Positions 6,027-7,920 of a DNA stretch of 7,920 bases are shown here, piece by piece; positions within the stretch are counted from its first letter, which is position 1; every line of letters begins with the position of its first letter. The notes under the pieces were generated by a model. It was given only the letters and a program-made list of their open reading frames with translations, was not told the DNA's origin and did no database searches. Both the position numbers and the translations under genes were made by a program. Source of the DNA: SCRA01 sp035533275 (GTDB taxonomy: Bacteria; Vulcanimicrobiota; Vulcanimicrobiia; Vulcanimicrobiales; SCRA01); contig DATLUD010000041.1 in the NCBI GenBank assembly GCA_035533275.1, forward strand, positions 1 to 7,920. The letters run 5' to 3'.

Positions 6027-7561
6027 GTCTGCCCTTCGAAGTTGAAGTAGTAGGAGCGCTGGATGTCGAGCGTGCCGTAGCGCGTGACGCGCAGGCGCAG
6101 ATCGATCGATGCGACGTACGGAGGGCGCGGGAAGTAGCCTACGGGGAGCACGTCGTTGTCGTTCTGGAGCGAGACGACCAGTTGGGCCCGGGCCGGCACG
6201 TCGTAGGTGAGGTTCAGCGTGCTGGTGCGGTAGAGCGACGCGGGGCTCGAGGCGAGCTGCGACTCGTAGGTGGCCACGGTGCCCAACCGTTGCGAGACGC
6301 GCCGCGCGCCCGTGAGCACCAGGTCGTTGGACCAGCGCCCGTAGCCCGGACCGGTGGAGAACCACGAGAGCTCGCGGTCGTCGAACGCGGAGAGCTGGAT
6401 CTGCAGCGGCGCCGTGACCACGGGGCTGGAGAGCGAGAGGCCCGCGCCCTTCACCCAGGCCTGCTGCGCGGTGGCGGGAGCGACCTGCGCTCCCAGGCCG
6501 AATGCGTCGCGCGCGAAGCCCAGCGAGCTGTGGAGGCGGTAGTGGATCCCCGAGCGCCCGAGGGGCTGATCGTAGCCGTACCATCCTAGTTGGCTTTGGC
6601 TCGGGTGATTGGGCACGCCGCCGGCCACCAGCGAGTCGTACGCCTGGTCGAGCGAGAGCTGAAGGTAGGATTGGCGCAGCGCGTCGGTGACGCTGTACGC
6701 CAGGTACGCGTCGGCTTGCGTGGGCGTGGTGAACGGGTTGCCTTGCCGGTAGCCGATGGCGGTGAACGATTGATAGAGGCTGGGGCTCATGCGCTGGTAG
6801 AGGGTGAGCGCGGCGTTGCGTCCGCTCTGCGTGAGCGGCGCCAGCGAGAACAGCGCGTAGGCGCGGTCGCCGAAGACCACGCGATGGTCGAAGCCCAGCG
6901 AGGCGCCGCCGCCTTGATCGTAGCGGACGTGGAGCGTGTCCAGGGCGTTGGCGTTGCCGTAGAAGGGCCACGGCTGATCGAAGCTGGCGAACGGCAGGGT
7001 GCTGGCGGCGTAGTACGGGTTGGGCGAGAAGACGTAGACGTAGCTCGGCACGGTGGCGCCGTGCACGGGGTAGAGAAACGTGGCGTGCCGCAGCGTGACC
7101 AGCGTGCCCGGGATGACCTCGGCGCTGCTCGCCCGCATCCACGGGGATCCCGCGAGCGTGGGGAACGCGAAGGCATCGCTTGGCGCGTGCGGCGCGATGG
7201 GCTCGAGCGTCTGCGGGTTCAGCTCTTCCCTGCGCGGCGTGGGTTGCGTGACCAGCGCGTAGATCTGCCCGGTGGGCGTGCTGACGACGGCCGCCGCTCT
7301 GACGTGCCGGTGCGTCGCGTTGTCGGTGAGGTCCACGTGGCCGGCCAGCAAGAGGCGCCCGGTTCTGAGATCGTAGGTGAACGCGTCGGCGGTGGCGGCG
7401 CATTGGCCGCCTGCGGCCGCGCCGAGGGTGACGCGGGTGCCGCCCTGGCCTTCGATCACGCCGGCGTCAATGTAGAGGCCGATACGCGCGGCTTGGAACG
7501 AATCGCGCGCGCTTGCGCTGGCGCTCGCGCTTGTGCTTGGCGGCGGCGCGGCGGTGCTCAC
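5990..7561 (-). CDS. LptD/OstA-like outer-membrane beta-barrel protein (523 aa)
   Basis: After a low-complexity start (residues 1-19, rich in Ser, Ala and Pro), residues 27-110 look like the OstA-type lipopolysaccharide-transport fold: IDAGVIEGQGG, then ADAFTYDLRTGRLLLAGHVDL (58-78), and a repeating strand pattern. The remainder has long runs of alternating polar and hydrophobic residues with many aromatic and Gly residues: YVYVFSPNPYY (174-184), YGNANALDTLHVRYD (201-215), LSWFSTGPGYGRWSNDLVLTG (398-418) and PYVASIDLRLRVTRYG (481-496). This is typical of barrel strands, as in LptD, where it would insert lipid A-type molecules or another glycolipid into the outer membrane. The GTG start overlaps the upstream stop as GTGA and has AAGG four bases before it. 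No signal peptide is visible at this start, which is odd for a barrel. A small fraction of the family's usual length may be missing. Calling it a true LptD is not justified. Confidence 0.6.
   Translation of the reverse strand: MSTAAPPPSTSASASASARDSFQAARIGLYIDAGVIEGQGGTRVTLGAAAGGQCAATADAFTYDLRTGRLLLAGHVDLTDNATHRHVRAAAVVSTPTGQIYALVTQPTPRREELNPQTLEPIAPHAPSDAFAFPTLAGSPWMRASSAEVIPGTLVTLRHATFLYPVHGATVPSYVYVFSPNPYYAASTLPFASFDQPWPFYGNANALDTLHVRYDQGGGASLGFDHRVVFGDRAYALFSLAPLTQSGRNAALTLYQRMSPSLYQSFTAIGYRQGNPFTTPTQADAYLAYSVTDALRQSYLQLSLDQAYDSLVAGGVPNHPSQSQLGWYGYDQPLGRSGIHYRLHSSLGFARDAFGLGAQVAPATAQQAWVKGAGLSLSSPVVTAPLQIQLSAFDDRELSWFSTGPGYGRWSNDLVLTGARRVSQRLGTVATYESQLASSPASLYRTSTLNLTYDVPARAQLVVSLQNDNDVLPVGYFPRPPYVASIDLRLRVTRYGTLDIQRSYYFNFEGQTWSPQFTLSLLP
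6032..6037 (-). promoter_or_regulatory. Ribosome binding site for the 206-aa CBM20-like protein
   Basis: On the minus strand this reads GAAGGG and lies 5 bases upstream of the ATG at 6026. It is the clearest Shine-Dalgarno-like site in the window and supports this ATG as the start, even though it lies within the upstream coding sequence. Confidence 0.55.
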
Positions 7562-7920
7562 GGCGCCTTGATGATGGGTGCCGGCGTGGGCGGAGCGGTG
7601 AGGAGCTGCGGCACCGTGCCGCCGGGGAGCATGTCCGCCCAGTTGTAGACCTGGTCGTAGCGCGTGGCCGTATCGGCCTCGGGCACCACAAAGTGGCGGA
7701 CTGGGCCTTCGAGTCCCGCTTTGTTGCGCTCCTCGGTCTGCCACGAGCCGCGCGTGTAACGGTAGTAGAAGATGGTGCCCGACGGGATGCGCGCGGTCAC
7801 CTGGAAATCCAGGCCGTCGACGCGATTGAGCTTGATGGCGTCGGCTAGCCAGTTGCTGGCGGCGGTGGCGATGTAGACGTCGCTGTTGAGCGGCGTGTTG
7901 GGAGGCACTTGCACGCTGAA
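7558..7920 (-). CDS. CBM20-like domain protein, C-terminal part (5' end outside window)
   Basis: The frame is open to the window edge, and the 120 visible residues begin with FSVQVPPNTPLNSDVYIATA. Next come ASNWLADAIKLNRVDGLDFQ and a YRYTRGSWQTEER stretch (53-65). VYNWAD (91-96) follows, then a Pro-rich tail ending APPTPAPIIKAP. This matches the CBM20-like C-terminal half of the 206-aa protein downstream: shared TP..S.VY.ATAAS.W, VDG, YRYTRGSW.T and WAD. These beta sandwiches often bind starch-like glucans, but the binding aromatics cannot be confirmed here. The stop overlaps the barrel gene's start by GTGA, so the genes are probably co-translated. Whether the missing N-terminus carries a signal peptide or enzyme domain is unknown. 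Confidence 0.65.
   Translation of the reverse strand, partial: FSVQVPPNTPLNSDVYIATAASNWLADAIKLNRVDGLDFQVTARIPSGTIFYYRYTRGSWQTEERNKAGLEGPVRHFVVPEADTATRYDQVYNWADMLPGGTVPQLLTAPPTPAPIIKAP

Noticed and set aside
5406..7403. A 665-residue open frame on the minus strand across the barrel gene
   Set aside because: Most of it is the arginine- and histidine-rich shadow of the barrel gene. Only its last 206 residues, from the ATG at 6026, look like a real protein with a recognisable domain.
1..7920. CRISPR arrays, tRNA/rRNA genes, insertion sequences, prophage
   Set aside because: No repeat-spacer pattern, RNA-gene-like sequence, transposase-like protein or terminal inverted repeats were found. The only arrays are short in-frame coding repeats.

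Overview
This is a very GC-rich, gene-dense bacterial stretch with almost no non-coding DNA. It uses GTG starts, 4-bp GTGA gene overlaps and convergent genes that touch or overlap. An outer-membrane-type LptD-like barrel and a lipoprotein with a long proline-rich linker point to a diderm (two-membrane) bacterium. The taxon cannot be fixed from the sequence. A high-GC diderm outside the best-studied phyla, such as Candidatus Eremiobacterota (WPS-2), is only a guess.

Layout from left to right: (1) positions 1-432, plus strand: the 3' part of an XRE-type regulator with a cupin-like sensor domain. (2) Positions 378-4589, minus strand: a three-gene operon read leftward. It holds a deoxyhypusine-synthase-like protein, a membrane-anchored family 2 glycosyltransferase of the GtrB/ArnC/DPM type, and a large GT-C-type polytopic glycosyltransferase. 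The first two overlap by GTGA and the last two by 35 bp. (3) Positions 4590-4652: a 63-bp divergent intergenic region with an inverted repeat inside a direct repeat. (4) Positions 4653-5390, plus strand: a lipoprotein with a Thr-Pro/Ser-Pro repeat linker and a C-terminal beta-rich, Ig-like domain. (5) Positions 5406-7920, minus strand: a second leftward operon. It holds a truncated CBM20-like domain protein, an LptD/OstA-like beta-barrel protein (GTGA overlap), and a second CBM20-like domain protein (37-bp overlap).

In the first operon, the GT2 enzyme probably makes a polyprenyl-phosphate sugar on the inner face of the membrane. The GT-C enzyme probably uses that lipid-linked sugar on the outer face, so the pair looks like a glycan-modification module. 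The role of the DHS-like protein coupled to it is unknown and is the most intriguing part of that operon. In the second operon, two related small beta-sandwich domains bracket an outer-membrane barrel, which suggests an envelope or glycan-associated assembly. Both functional readings are inferences from family resemblance and gene order. No RNA genes, CRISPR arrays, insertion sequences or clear terminators were seen.
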